From Streptomyces sp. NBC_00271 (GTDB lineage Bacteria; Actinomycetota; Actinomycetes; Streptomycetales; Streptomycetaceae): 64,000 nucleotides of DNA. Below, one piece after another: positions 25,158-33,370 of the stretch. The stretch is from assembly GCF_036178845.1 (NCBI RefSeq), contig NZ_CP108070.1:4712001-4776000 (forward strand), in the 5' to 3' direction. The position numbers and the translations under genes were made by a program. Each line of letters starts with the position of its first letter. Position 1 is the first letter of the stretch. A model generated the notes under the pieces. That model did no database searches. It was not told the origin of the DNA and saw nothing but the letters and a program-made list of their open reading frames with translations.

Positions 25158-26726
25158 GTGCCGGACACATCCGCCGCATCCACCACACCCGCCACACCAG
25201 TCCCGCCCGTCCAACCCGTCCAACCCGTTCCACCCACCCCACCGGTCCCGCTGTCCGCCCTCCTGGCCCGGGAGGACCTCGGTCTGCGCCACATCGCGGG
25301 CCCCGTCGACCCGGACACGGTGATCCACTGGGCGCACACGTCGGAGATGGCGGACCCGTACCCGTATCTGCTGGGCGGTGAGCTGCTGCTGACCGCCGGG
25401 GTGCACATCCCGGAGGCGGCGGGCTCGGGCACCTACTTCGACGACTACGTCTCCCGGATCGTGGCGGCGGGCGGCGCGGCGCTCGGCTTCGGCCTGGCGC
25501 CGGTGCACGACACGGTCCCGCGCGCCCTGGTCGCGGCCTGCGACACCTACGACCTGCCCCTGCTGGAGGTCCCGCCCCAGACCACCTTCTCGGGCGTGGC
25601 CCGCGCGGTGTGGCAGCTGATGGCGCAGGCCCGGCTGGCGGAACTGCGGCGGGTCACGGAGGCCCAGCAGAGTCTGGCGGCGGCCGCCGCGCGCCCGGAC
25701 CCGGTGGCGGCGGTGCTGCGGCAGCTGGCCCAGCGGGTGGGCGGCTGGGCGGTGCTGTACGGCCCGGAGGGCGCGGAGCTGGCCCGCGCGGGAAGAACAC
25801 CCGAGGACGGCCCCGTGGCCGCACTCGGCACCCTGGCCGCCGTCGTACGCCCCGGCGCAACCCCGCCCGCGGTCCCCCAGGGCCCCATTCCGCCCCTCGC
25901 CCCCACTCCCACCCCCTCCTCCGCGACCGACACCGTGGGCGGCACCCACCTGGCCGCGTACGCCCTGGGCGGCGGGCGGGGCTTCGTCCTCGGAGTCGCG
26001 GCGCCGCGCCGGGACCCCGGGGACCACACCATCGCCTCCGTCGCGGCCGTCCTGCTCTCCCTCCTCACCGGGGAGCAGCAGAGCGGGAGCGGCTCGGCGC
26101 GCTCGGCGGCGCTCGTACGACTCCTGCTGGGCGCCGCGCCCGAGGAGGTGGCCCCGCTGCTCGGCGGGGACCGGTGGACCGTCGTGCACGCCCGCCCCGT
26201 GGCGGACGGCCCGGCGCCGGACGCCGTCGCCGCGTCCGCGCTGGGGGCGGCACTGGGCTCCGCGCTCATCGACACCGGTGGGAGCGTCGTACGCGTCCTC
26301 GTCCCCGGCGACCGCGAGCCGACCGCGCAGCAGGGCTGGATCTGCGGGGTCAGCGCGGCGGTCGGCCCGCACGAGTGGGCGTCCGCCGACGGGCAGGCGG
26401 CCCGCGCCCTGGCCCGCGCCCGGGCGACCCGCACGCCCCTCGTCCGCCACGGCGAGCGCCCCGCCCTGGCGGATCTCGTGCCCCCGGCCGACGCCGCGGC
26501 CCACGCGCGCACCCTCCTCGCCCCCATCGCCGCCACCCCCGCCCTCACCGAGACCCTCCGCACCTGGCTCTCCCTGCACGGCAGTTGGGACCGCACGGCC
26601 GTCGCCCTCTCCGTCCACCGCAACACCGTCCGCCAACGCACCGCACGGTGTGCGACGTTGCTGGAGGCGGACCTCGACGACGCGGACGTACGGATGGAGT
26701 TGTGGTTCGCACTGAGGGAAAGCTGA
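25158..26726 (+). CDS. PucR-family transcriptional regulator
   Basis: The 522-residue protein has an N-terminal PucR domain (about residues 30-150: LLAREDLGLRHIAGPVDPDTVIHWAHTSEMADPYPYLLGGELLLTAG), a degraded GGDEF-like middle, and the C-terminal PucR helix-turn-helix (about 460-515: LRTWLSLHGSWDRTAVALSVHRNTVRQRTARC). GTG 25158 is chosen because GGAGGGA lies 9 bases upstream; ATGs at 25098 and 25140 are in frame but have no such site. PucR regulators typically control purine, amine or amino-acid catabolism from a divergent operon, so it probably regulates the guanidino operon. Confidence 0.85.
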   Translation: MPDTSAASTTPATPVPPVQPVQPVPPTPPVPLSALLAREDLGLRHIAGPVDPDTVIHWAHTSEMADPYPYLLGGELLLTAGVHIPEAAGSGTYFDDYVSRIVAAGGAALGFGLAPVHDTVPRALVAACDTYDLPLLEVPPQTTFSGVARAVWQLMAQARLAELRRVTEAQQSLAAAAARPDPVAAVLRQLAQRVGGWAVLYGPEGAELARAGRTPEDGPVAALGTLAAVVRPGATPPAVPQGPIPPLAPTPTPSSATDTVGGTHLAAYALGGGRGFVLGVAAPRRDPGDHTIASVAAVLLSLLTGEQQSGSGSARSAALVRLLLGAAPEEVAPLLGGDRWTVVHARPVADGPAPDAVAASALGAALGSALIDTGGSVVRVLVPGDREPTAQQGWICGVSAAVGPHEWASADGQAARALARARATRTPLVRHGERPALADLVPPADAAAHARTLLAPIAATPALTETLRTWLSLHGSWDRTAVALSVHRNTVRQRTARCATLLEADLDDADVRMELWFALRES

Positions 26727-26838
26727 GAACCCCGAAGGCGCCCCCAACCCTGGCCTCTCGATCTCACGCCGAGTGACCCACATCCCACGGTTCAGGACAA
26801 CCACCCTCCCAGCGGAGCGCCCCGGCACAATGGGTGGC

Positions 26839-27627
26839 ATGCCGATATCCGGGACCCCCAGCCGCGCCGAGCTCGTCGACCACCTCGTGAAGACCCGTAT
26901 CGCGGGCGACGTCGCCACGCCCCGCGAGAACAACCTCTCCCACTACCGCAAGCTCGCCAACGGCGACCGCAACTTCTGGCTCGGCCTGGAACTCGGCGAC
27001 CGCTGGACCGACGAGCAGGACGTGCTCGCCGTGATGGCGGAGCGGTGCGGTGTGAACGACGACCCGGAGTACCGCTACGGCCAGGACACCATCGACCCCG
27101 AGCTGACCATCGACGCCCTGGACCGGATGGCGGCGCGGCTGCGCAAGGCGGCGGACGGTGAGCAGCGGGTGCTGTTCGCGACCGGCCACCCCGGCGGTCT
27201 GCTCGACGTGCACCGTGCCACCGCCGCCGCGTTGCGCGGCGCCGGCTGCGAGATCGTCGTCATTCCGGACGGGCTGCAGACGGACGAGGGGTACGTCATG
27301 CAGTTCGCGGACGTGGCGGTGCTGGAGCACGGGGCCACGCTGTGGCACACCCACTCGGGCGAGCCGATGCGTGCGATCCTCAAGGGCCTGGAGGGTGCGG
27401 GCCAGCCCCTGCCCGACCTGGTCGTCGCGGACCACGGCTGGGCCGGCTGCGCGGGCCAGCTCGGCATCGACTCCGTCGGCTACGCCGACTGCAACGACCC
27501 GGCCCTCTTCCTCGCCGAGTCCGAGGGCACGCTCCAGGTGACGGTCCCCCTCGACGACCACGTCACAAGCCCTCGCTTCTACGACCCGCTGACGGCGTAT
27601 CTGCTGACTTCCGCCGGTCTGGCCTGA
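26839..27627 (+). CDS. Conserved actinobacterial phosphatase-like protein
   Basis: The 262-residue cytosolic protein matches a conserved actinobacterial family that I recall as the PF15698 putative phosphatases. Notable segments are ATPRENNLSHYRKLANGDRNFWLGLELGDRW, VLFATGHPGGLLDVHRATAAALRGAGCEI and VADHGWAGCAGQLGIDSVGYADCNDPALFLAE. No classical phosphatase motif is obvious to me, so the activity is tentative. Two in-frame ATGs (26830, 26839) are nearly equivalent; I take the second. It stands alone between the PucR gene and a secreted protein. Confidence 0.65.
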   Translation: MPISGTPSRAELVDHLVKTRIAGDVATPRENNLSHYRKLANGDRNFWLGLELGDRWTDEQDVLAVMAERCGVNDDPEYRYGQDTIDPELTIDALDRMAARLRKAADGEQRVLFATGHPGGLLDVHRATAAALRGAGCEIVVIPDGLQTDEGYVMQFADVAVLEHGATLWHTHSGEPMRAILKGLEGAGQPLPDLVVADHGWAGCAGQLGIDSVGYADCNDPALFLAESEGTLQVTVPLDDHVTSPRFYDPLTAYLLTSAGLA

Positions 27628-27889
27628 GCCACTCCGAGCACGCGGAGATCATGCCCAGGTCAAATAAGCGGCAATAAATCGGCAAACGACCGCCAAGCGA
27701 CAGCAAGATCATCGCAAATACCCCGCACCCCAAACCGCCACAGAGGTGACAGAACACCAACTCCCCACCCACATCCGCCGGTTCACCGTTGCTACGTTTC
27801 GCCGCGGCCTTGGCATGACCACCCGGGCCACCAGGCCCCTGACCTGACCAGCCAGGGCTCACAACAGAACACAAAAACGGGAGAACACA

Positions 27890-28300
27890 GTGCGGAAGCT
27901 GGCAGTAGGCGCCCTCGCAGCGGGCCTTTTCGCCATGGGGGCAGGATCCGCGATCGCCGCCTCGTGGCACACCATCCCCAGGCTCACCACCGGTGGCGCG
28001 GAGTTCAACTCCGGCCAGTACACCTTCTGGCCCTCGGGCACGAAGCACGGTGGCTTCGAGTGGAAGGGCAACCTCAAGGACGCCGATAACGGCGACGGCC
28101 ACAACGTCTACATGCAGGTGCGCATCGAGGGCTACGACTGGAACCGCTACAACGGCACCCAGAAGAAGTCCGTTCCGCTCGACTACGTCAACTGGAGCGG
28201 TGACGAGCTGTACACGCAGGACGCGTACATACGCGTGTGCCGGGACCGGGGCTCCCTGCACCCGGACAACTGCTCCGTGACCAAGCACTACAGCCGGTAG
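27890..28300 (+). CDS. Small secreted protein upstream of an ABC transporter
   Basis: The 136-residue precursor starts at GTG 27890 after GGGAGA. It has a Sec signal (LAVGALAAGLFAMGAGSAIAA) and a mature part of about 112 residues rich in Trp, Tyr and Asn (SGQYTFWPSGTKHGGFEWKGNL, NVYMQVRIEGYDWNRY) with two cysteines (RVCRDRG, DNCSV). Family not recognised. The arrangement (secreted protein, hairpin, ABC ATPase, FtsX-type permease) resembles lactococcin-972-type bacteriocin loci, but the sequence does not clearly match that family. The 262-base upstream region is unusually A/C-rich and holds no gene I can support. Confidence 0.7.
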   Translation: MRKLAVGALAAGLFAMGAGSAIAASWHTIPRLTTGGAEFNSGQYTFWPSGTKHGGFEWKGNLKDADNGDGHNVYMQVRIEGYDWNRYNGTQKKSVPLDYVNWSGDELYTQDAYIRVCRDRGSLHPDNCSVTKHYSR

Positions 28301-28359
28301 ACCCGGCACTGGCCAGGTAGACCAGGCACTGCCGGGCCAGGTAGCGAACTCGCTTGACC

Positions 28360-28386
28360 CGGGCCCAGGTTGCACACCTGGGCCCG
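28360..28386 (+). terminator. Hairpin between the secreted-protein gene and the ABC genes
   Basis: CGGGCCCAGGT (28360-28370) and ACCTGGGCCCG (28376-28386) form a perfect 11-bp stem with loop TGCAC. There is no T-run. It lies 59 bases after one gene and 8 bases before the earliest start of the next, so it may act as an attenuator that lowers transporter expression relative to the secreted protein. Confidence 0.65.
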
Positions 28387-28394
28387 ATCGCTTC

Positions 28395-29105
28395 TTGGGG
28401 GAAGCCATCAGTACGTCAGAGATCCTCAGTACGTCAGCGATCCTCTCCGCCACGGGAGTCGACCTCTCCTACGGCAATCAGCTCGCCGTCCGGGACGCCC
28501 ACTTCTCCGTCGCCCCCGGCGAGGTCGCCGCCGTCACCGGACAGAGCGGTTCCGGCAAGTCCTCGCTTCTGTACTGCCTGGCCGGGGTGCTTCCCGCCCA
28601 GCGCGGGCAGGTGCGTTTCGAAGGACGGTCGCTCGGTGACCTCGGCGACGAAGAGATCAGCGCGCTGCGCCGCGAACGCTTCGGATTCGTCTTCCAGTAC
28701 GGCGAGTTGCTGCCGGAGCTGACCATCGAGGAGAACACCGCCCTGCCGCTTCGCCTCGCCGGCCAGCGCAAGCAGCCCGCCCTCGCCGCCGCGGGCGCCG
28801 TCCTCGAACGGCTCGGGCTCGGCGAGCTGCGCGGCCGCCGCCCCTCGCAGGTCTCCGGCGGCCAGAGCCAGCGCGTCGCCGTCGCGCGGGCCCTGGTCCA
28901 CCGCCCCGCCGTCGTCTTCGCCGACGAGCCGACCGGCTCCCTGGACAGCGCCAACGCCTCCGCCGTCCTCAAGGAGTTCCTCGACCTGGCCCGCTCCCAG
29001 GGCACCGCGGTCGTCCTGGTGACGCACGACCCCGCGGTCGCGGCGCAGGCCGACAGCCACTACACGATGTCCGACGGCGTCCTCACCCCCCGGAGCGCCG
29101 CGTGA
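28395..29105 (+). CDS. ABC transporter ATP-binding protein (MacB/LolD type)
   Basis: The ATPase has Walker A GQSGSGKSS (about residue 49), signature VSGGQSQRVAVARAL, Walker B VVFADEPTGSLD and the H-loop LVTHD, complete for a LolD/BceA-like subunit. It overlaps the permease gene by 4 bases (GTGA). The start is odd: no ATG or GTG exists in frame upstream of the first strand. The only usual alternative start is TTG 28395, which has no ribosome site, while a GGGGGAAG motif lies downstream of it (28397-28404), 8 bases before an ACG codon at 28413 that would give an ordinary N terminus. The start is therefore uncertain. An 18-bp tandem repeat covers 28410-28445. Confidence 0.85.
   Translation: MGEAISTSEILSTSAILSATGVDLSYGNQLAVRDAHFSVAPGEVAAVTGQSGSGKSSLLYCLAGVLPAQRGQVRFEGRSLGDLGDEEISALRRERFGFVFQYGELLPELTIEENTALPLRLAGQRKQPALAAAGAVLERLGLGELRGRRPSQVSGGQSQRVAVARALVHRPAVVFADEPTGSLDSANASAVLKEFLDLARSQGTAVVLVTHDPAVAAQADSHYTMSDGVLTPRSAA
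28410..28445. repeat. 18-bp tandem duplication at the ABC ATPase 5' end
   Basis: AGTACGTCAGAGATCCTC (28410-28427) is followed directly by AGTACGTCAGCGATCCTC (28428-28445), one mismatch. It encodes STSEIL-STSAIL. It looks like a recent in-frame duplication around the translation start. Confidence 0.85.
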
Positions 29106-31393
29106 GGGAGTTCCTGCTCGGACTGCGGCTGCTGCTCGGCGCCGGTCGCGGCAACCGCGTACGTTTTCTGCTGATGGCGACCGGCGGCTCCCTCGGCGTG
29201 TGCTGCCTGGCCCTGGTCCTCACCATCCCGGCGATCCTCGACGCCCACGACGGACGCGCCGCCGCCCGGGCCCTGCGGACCTCCGCAGCCCGCACGACGA
29301 GCGCGCCCCTCGTCCTGGAACGCTCGGACCCGCACGGCTCCAAGGCGTTCACCCGCATCTTCGTCGCTCCCGGCACCGGGAAGGACACGGCGGCAGAGGC
29401 TCCTCCCGGGCTGCCCCGGCTCCCCGCCCCCGGCGAGGTGTTCGTCTCCCCCCGCGTCCACGACCTGCTGCATGCCGAACCTGCCCTCAAAGGTCTGCTC
29501 CCGGGCACCGAGAAAGGCCTCATCGGCGGCGCGGGCCTCACCGACCCCGACGAGCTGTACGCGTACGTCGGCACCACCCGCGCCGAACTGGCCCACAAGG
29601 GCAGGGCGTTGACCGGCTTCGACCTCGGCTACGCGCCGACCCCGGCCGTCGACCCCTCCACCCTCACCATCCTCCGCTTCGCCCTCGCCACCCTGGTCCT
29701 GCTCCCCCTGGGCGTCTTCCTCTCCGTCTGCGCCCGGCTCTCCGCCGCCAGCCGCACCCGGCGTCTCGCCGCCCTGCGGCTGCTGGGCCTGAGTGCCAAG
29801 GGCACCCAGCGTGTGAACGCCGCGGAGACCGTCGTGGCGGCCCTGTTCGGCGCGCTGCTCGGGCTCGGCGAGTACTGGGTCCTCAACCAGGTGATGTCCA
29901 GGACCGGGCTGCCCGACCTGAAGTGGTACCCGGCGGACGGCGCCCTGTCCGCGTCCACGATCGCCATCTGTCTGCTCGGCTGCCCGGCACTCGCCTGGTT
30001 CGTCGGCCGGGCGAGCGCGCGCACCGCGGCCGCCAACCCGCTGGCCGCACGCCGCACCGCCGTCCCGCGCCCCCCGTCGAAGTGGGGCGGCCTGCTGCTC
30101 GTCACCGGCCTGGGCATCGTCAGCGGCTACTGCGTGACCGGCCTTACCGCTCACCCTGCCTCCAGCGACGGCCCCTCCGCGCTGCTCGTCCCGGCGGGCG
30201 TCCTGCTGACCGGCGCCGGCCTCGTACTGACCCTGCCGCTCCTCACGTACGCCCTCGCCCGGGGCCTCGCCGACCGGACCCGCTCCCTGACCCTGAACTT
30301 GGCGATGCGCCGCAACGAGGTGGAGCCCGGCAGCACCATGCGGGTCGTCACCGGCCTCGTCCTGCTCGTGTACGCCGCCTCCCTCGCCCAGGGCATCCTG
30401 ATCGAGGAGAACCAGGTCACCCGGCCGGACAGCCCAGCGCAGGACTACTCGATCGCGCTGTCCGGCCTCACCGACCGCCAGCGACACGACCTCGCCTCGG
30501 TGCCGGGTGTCCGCGCGCACGCGCTGACGATGGACTCCTGGACCGACCCGCGCTACTCCGGCTCCGCCGTCCAGTCACGGGCGACCGCCCTTGTCGCCAC
30601 CTGCGCCCAACTGAAGGAGCTGGTACGGCACTCAGAGGGCTGTGTGGACGGACGGGTGCTGCGGCTCACCGATCCCGACACGGCCGCGGACCCGGGCGTG
30701 CGCGCCGGGGTCGCCTTCCCCTACCGCTTCCAGCAGGGTGGCCGGCAGAAGACCTTGTCGATCACCCTGCCGTCCGCCGCGATCGCCTATCGCGCGTACG
30801 ACCCCTCGGCGGTCGGAGGTGCCGCCGTCCTCGTCCCGCCGTCCGCGCTGCCGGCCGACGCACGCCCGGCCTCGGCGCAGTACGTGCTGACCAGCGGCTC
30901 GCAGCCCGACACCGTCCGCCGCGTGCTGGACGGCATCGGAGCCGTGGCGCCGACCGCCGACGTCAACCCGATCGGCGTCAACATCGACGGGCTGCAGCAG
31001 ATCGCCGTCATCGAGACGCTGCTGGCACTCGGCATGGTCATGGGCCTGGTCATCGGCATCGCTGCGTTCCTGGTCTCCGTGACGGACCGGGCCGTGGAGC
31101 GCCGCGCGCACATCACCGCGCTCTCCCTGATCGGGGCCCGCGCGAGAACCCTGCGGGCCGTGCAGTGTGCCCAGGTCGTGCTGCCGCTGGGCATCGGCCT
31201 GGCCCTGGCGCTCGTGGCGGGCAAGCTCGCCGAGTCCAGCTATCTCGTCACCGGCGGCGGTGCGGTGTTCTGGGACGGTGCCGGCCTCGCGCCGCTCGCT
31301 CTCGTTGCCGTGGGCGCGGTGGCGGTGGCCGCGCTCGGCACGCTCCCGCTGATCGGCCGCCGCGTGAACCCGGAATTGATCCGCCGCGACTGA
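29102..31393 (+). CDS. FtsX-like ABC permease
   Basis: The 763-residue membrane protein partners the preceding ATPase (GTG 29102 overlaps its stop). The N terminus has one helix (RVRFLLMATGGSLGVCCLALVLTIPAI). An extracytoplasmic domain (about 45-190) leads to an FtsX core (about 190-400, with AASRTRRLAALRLLGLSAKGTQRVNAAE as the coupling helix). A second extracytoplasmic domain (about 445-635, with CAQLKELVRHSEGC) precedes a second FtsX core (about 640-763, RRAHITALSLIGARARTLR). This double-FtsX form is typical of transporters that export, or confer resistance to, peptides rather than nutrient importers. Substrate unknown; the adjacent secreted protein is a candidate. Confidence 0.85.
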   Translation: MREFLLGLRLLLGAGRGNRVRFLLMATGGSLGVCCLALVLTIPAILDAHDGRAAARALRTSAARTTSAPLVLERSDPHGSKAFTRIFVAPGTGKDTAAEAPPGLPRLPAPGEVFVSPRVHDLLHAEPALKGLLPGTEKGLIGGAGLTDPDELYAYVGTTRAELAHKGRALTGFDLGYAPTPAVDPSTLTILRFALATLVLLPLGVFLSVCARLSAASRTRRLAALRLLGLSAKGTQRVNAAETVVAALFGALLGLGEYWVLNQVMSRTGLPDLKWYPADGALSASTIAICLLGCPALAWFVGRASARTAAANPLAARRTAVPRPPSKWGGLLLVTGLGIVSGYCVTGLTAHPASSDGPSALLVPAGVLLTGAGLVLTLPLLTYALARGLADRTRSLTLNLAMRRNEVEPGSTMRVVTGLVLLVYAASLAQGILIEENQVTRPDSPAQDYSIALSGLTDRQRHDLASVPGVRAHALTMDSWTDPRYSGSAVQSRATALVATCAQLKELVRHSEGCVDGRVLRLTDPDTAADPGVRAGVAFPYRFQQGGRQKTLSITLPSAAIAYRAYDPSAVGGAAVLVPPSALPADARPASAQYVLTSGSQPDTVRRVLDGIGAVAPTADVNPIGVNIDGLQQIAVIETLLALGMVMGLVIGIAAFLVSVTDRAVERRAHITALSLIGARARTLRAVQCAQVVLPLGIGLALALVAGKLAESSYLVTGGGAVFWDGAGLAPLALVAVGAVAVAALGTLPLIGRRVNPELIRRD

Positions 31394-31409
31394 GCGCCCC
31401 GGGGCACCG

Positions 31410-32393
31410 TCACGGCCAAGGGTTCAGGCCCTCGTGGCGGCGTTGGGCGTAGCCCGGTGTCGGGTCGAGGTACACCCGGCTCACCACGGGGAACGCCTCT
31501 CGCAGTCGGGCCTCCGCCTGTTCGCAGGCCCATTCGATCTGGGCGGCGGTCGAGACGTCCCTGAAGTCGACCTTGGCCGCGACCAGCGCCTCGCGCGGCC
31601 CCTGTACGAGGGTCGTGAGCTCCAGTACGGCCTCGACGTGCTCCACGGCGAGCAGTTCGGCCCGGATCCGCTCCCGCATCGGCTTGGGGAGGGGGCGGCC
31701 GATCAGCAGCTCGGCGTTGGAGCGGCCGAGGACCCAGGCGACGTACAGCAGGAGGAGACCGATGCAGACGGACGCGATGCCGTCCCAGACGCCGGAGCCG
31801 GTGAGCTGTCCGCCGAGCAGGCCGCCCGCCGCGAGGACGAGGCCGATCAGGGCAGCCGAGTCCTCCAGGACCACGGCCTTCACGGCGGTGTCCGGGGTGT
31901 GCCGGAGGTAGCGCTTGAAGGGCGCCCCCACACGCTCCGCCTCCCCGCGCGCCTGGCGTACGCCGGTGCGCAAGGAGTAGCTCTCCAGCAGGAAGGCGAC
32001 CGCGAGCACGATGTACGAGACGAGGGGGTCGCCCAGCTCCTCGCCCGCGACGAGGGTGTGGATGCCGTCGTAGAGGGAGAACACCGCGCCGCCGACGAAG
32101 GTGGCGACGGCGGCGAGCATCGCCCAGATGTAGCGCTCGGGTCCGTAGCCGAGCGGGTGGTCCTCGTCGGCCGGTTTCTCGCTGCGCTTCAGCGCGGTGA
32201 GCAGCAGCAGCTCGGTGACCGTGTCGGCCACCGAGTGCGCGGCCTCGGACAGCATCGCGCTCGATCCGCTGATGACGCCCGCGACCGCCTTGGCCACCGC
32301 GATCCCGAGATTGGCGAGGGCGGCGACGATCACCGTGAAGGTGCTCTCGCCGCCGCCGTCGTCGTCCTGCTGTCCGGCTCCCGCTCCAGTCAT
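31410..32393 (-). CDS. Cation diffusion facilitator family transporter
   Basis: Predicted divalent metal (Zn2+/Fe2+/Mn2+ type) proton antiporter, 327 residues with six membrane helices (about residues 18-230) and a cytosolic ferredoxin-like C-terminal domain. Helix II carries LSEAAHSVADTVTELLLL with the HxxxD metal site. The helix V counterpart reads VVLEDSAALIG, with Glu-Asp in place of the usual HxxxD, which may alter metal preference. ATG 32393 has GGGG 7 bases upstream; another ATG at 32399 is in frame. Confidence 0.87.
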   Translation of the reverse strand: MTGAGAGQQDDDGGGESTFTVIVAALANLGIAVAKAVAGVISGSSAMLSEAAHSVADTVTELLLLTALKRSEKPADEDHPLGYGPERYIWAMLAAVATFVGGAVFSLYDGIHTLVAGEELGDPLVSYIVLAVAFLLESYSLRTGVRQARGEAERVGAPFKRYLRHTPDTAVKAVVLEDSAALIGLVLAAGGLLGGQLTGSGVWDGIASVCIGLLLLYVAWVLGRSNAELLIGRPLPKPMRERIRAELLAVEHVEAVLELTTLVQGPREALVAAKVDFRDVSTAAQIEWACEQAEARLREAFPVVSRVYLDPTPGYAQRRHEGLNPWP

Positions 32394-32452
32394 GGCCATG
32401 CCCCAGTCTTACCGGGTCGGCCCGCCGTCAGTCTCACCGGGCAGGCCCGGTC

Positions 32453-33325
32453 CTACCGGGGGATGCGGACCACGCCCTCCTGGATCACCGAGATGGCGAG
32501 CCGTCCGTCCTGGGTGTAGATGCGGGCCTGGCCGAGGCCGCGCCCTCCGGAGGCGGACGGCGACTCCTGGTCGTACAGCAGCCATTCGTCGGCACGGAAG
32601 GGGCGGTGGAACCACATCGCGTGGTCCAGCGAGGCCCCGACGACGTCCCCGGTCACCCAGCCGCCGCGCCCGTGCGCGAGCAGGATCGAGTCGAGGAGCG
32701 TCATGTCGGAGACGTAGGTGGCGAGGACGACATGGAGGAGGGGATCGTCGGCCAGTTTGCCGTTGGTGCGGAACCACACCTGGGAGTGCGGTTCGCGTAT
32801 CTCGCCGACCGTGCCGTACGGAGGCGCGTCGACATAGCGCAGGTCGACGGACTCGCGCGCTTCGAGGAGCCGTTCGACGACGAACGGGTCCTTGATGACA
32901 TCGGCGTACAGCGGCAGCAGTTCGGCGGCCGTGGGCAGCGTCTCCGGGTCGGGCGCGGGCGGCATCGCGGCCTGGTGCTCCATGCCCTCCTCGTACGTCT
33001 GGAAGGACGCGGAGAGGTGGAAGATCGGCTGCCCGTGCTGGATGGCGACGACGCGGCGGGTGGTGAAGGAGCGCCCGTCGCGGATGCGGTCCACCGTGTA
33101 CACGATGGGCGCGCCGGGGTCCCCCGGACGCAGGAAGTACGCGTGCAGGGAGTGCGCGTGCCGGTCCTCGGGGACCGTGCGCCCGGCGGCCACCAGTGCC
33201 TGCGCCGCCACCTGCCCGCCGAAGACGCGCGGGACGACGGCGGAGCGGGACTGGCCGCGGAAGATGTCCTGCTCGATCCGCTCCAGGTCGAGCAGATCGA
33301 GCAGGGACTCAAGTGCCTGACTCAT
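32453..33325 (-). CDS. tesB: Acyl-CoA thioesterase II
   Basis: Hydrolyses acyl-CoA to free acid and CoA in the cytosol. The 290-residue double-hotdog protein has FGGQVAAQALVAAGRTVP and HSLHAYFLRPGD in the first half, and GASLDHAMWFHRPFRADEWLLYDQESPSASGGRGLGQARIYTQDGRLAISVIQEGVVR in the second, covering the Asp, Ser/Thr and Gln active-site positions of TesB. ATG 33325. It precedes the acyl-CoA dehydrogenase gene's 3' end by 45 bases on the same strand, so the two may be co-transcribed. Confidence 0.92.
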   Translation of the reverse strand: MSQALESLLDLLDLERIEQDIFRGQSRSAVVPRVFGGQVAAQALVAAGRTVPEDRHAHSLHAYFLRPGDPGAPIVYTVDRIRDGRSFTTRRVVAIQHGQPIFHLSASFQTYEEGMEHQAAMPPAPDPETLPTAAELLPLYADVIKDPFVVERLLEARESVDLRYVDAPPYGTVGEIREPHSQVWFRTNGKLADDPLLHVVLATYVSDMTLLDSILLAHGRGGWVTGDVVGASLDHAMWFHRPFRADEWLLYDQESPSASGGRGLGQARIYTQDGRLAISVIQEGVVRIPR

Positions 33326-33370
33326 GCGTCAGTTGTATCGTGCGCTTGTTTCCGGTGATCTTCGCGGGCC

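Noticed and set aside
27890..28300. Calling the secreted protein a lactococcin 972 family bacteriocin
   Set aside because: The genomic arrangement fits but the family's sequence pattern is not convincingly present.
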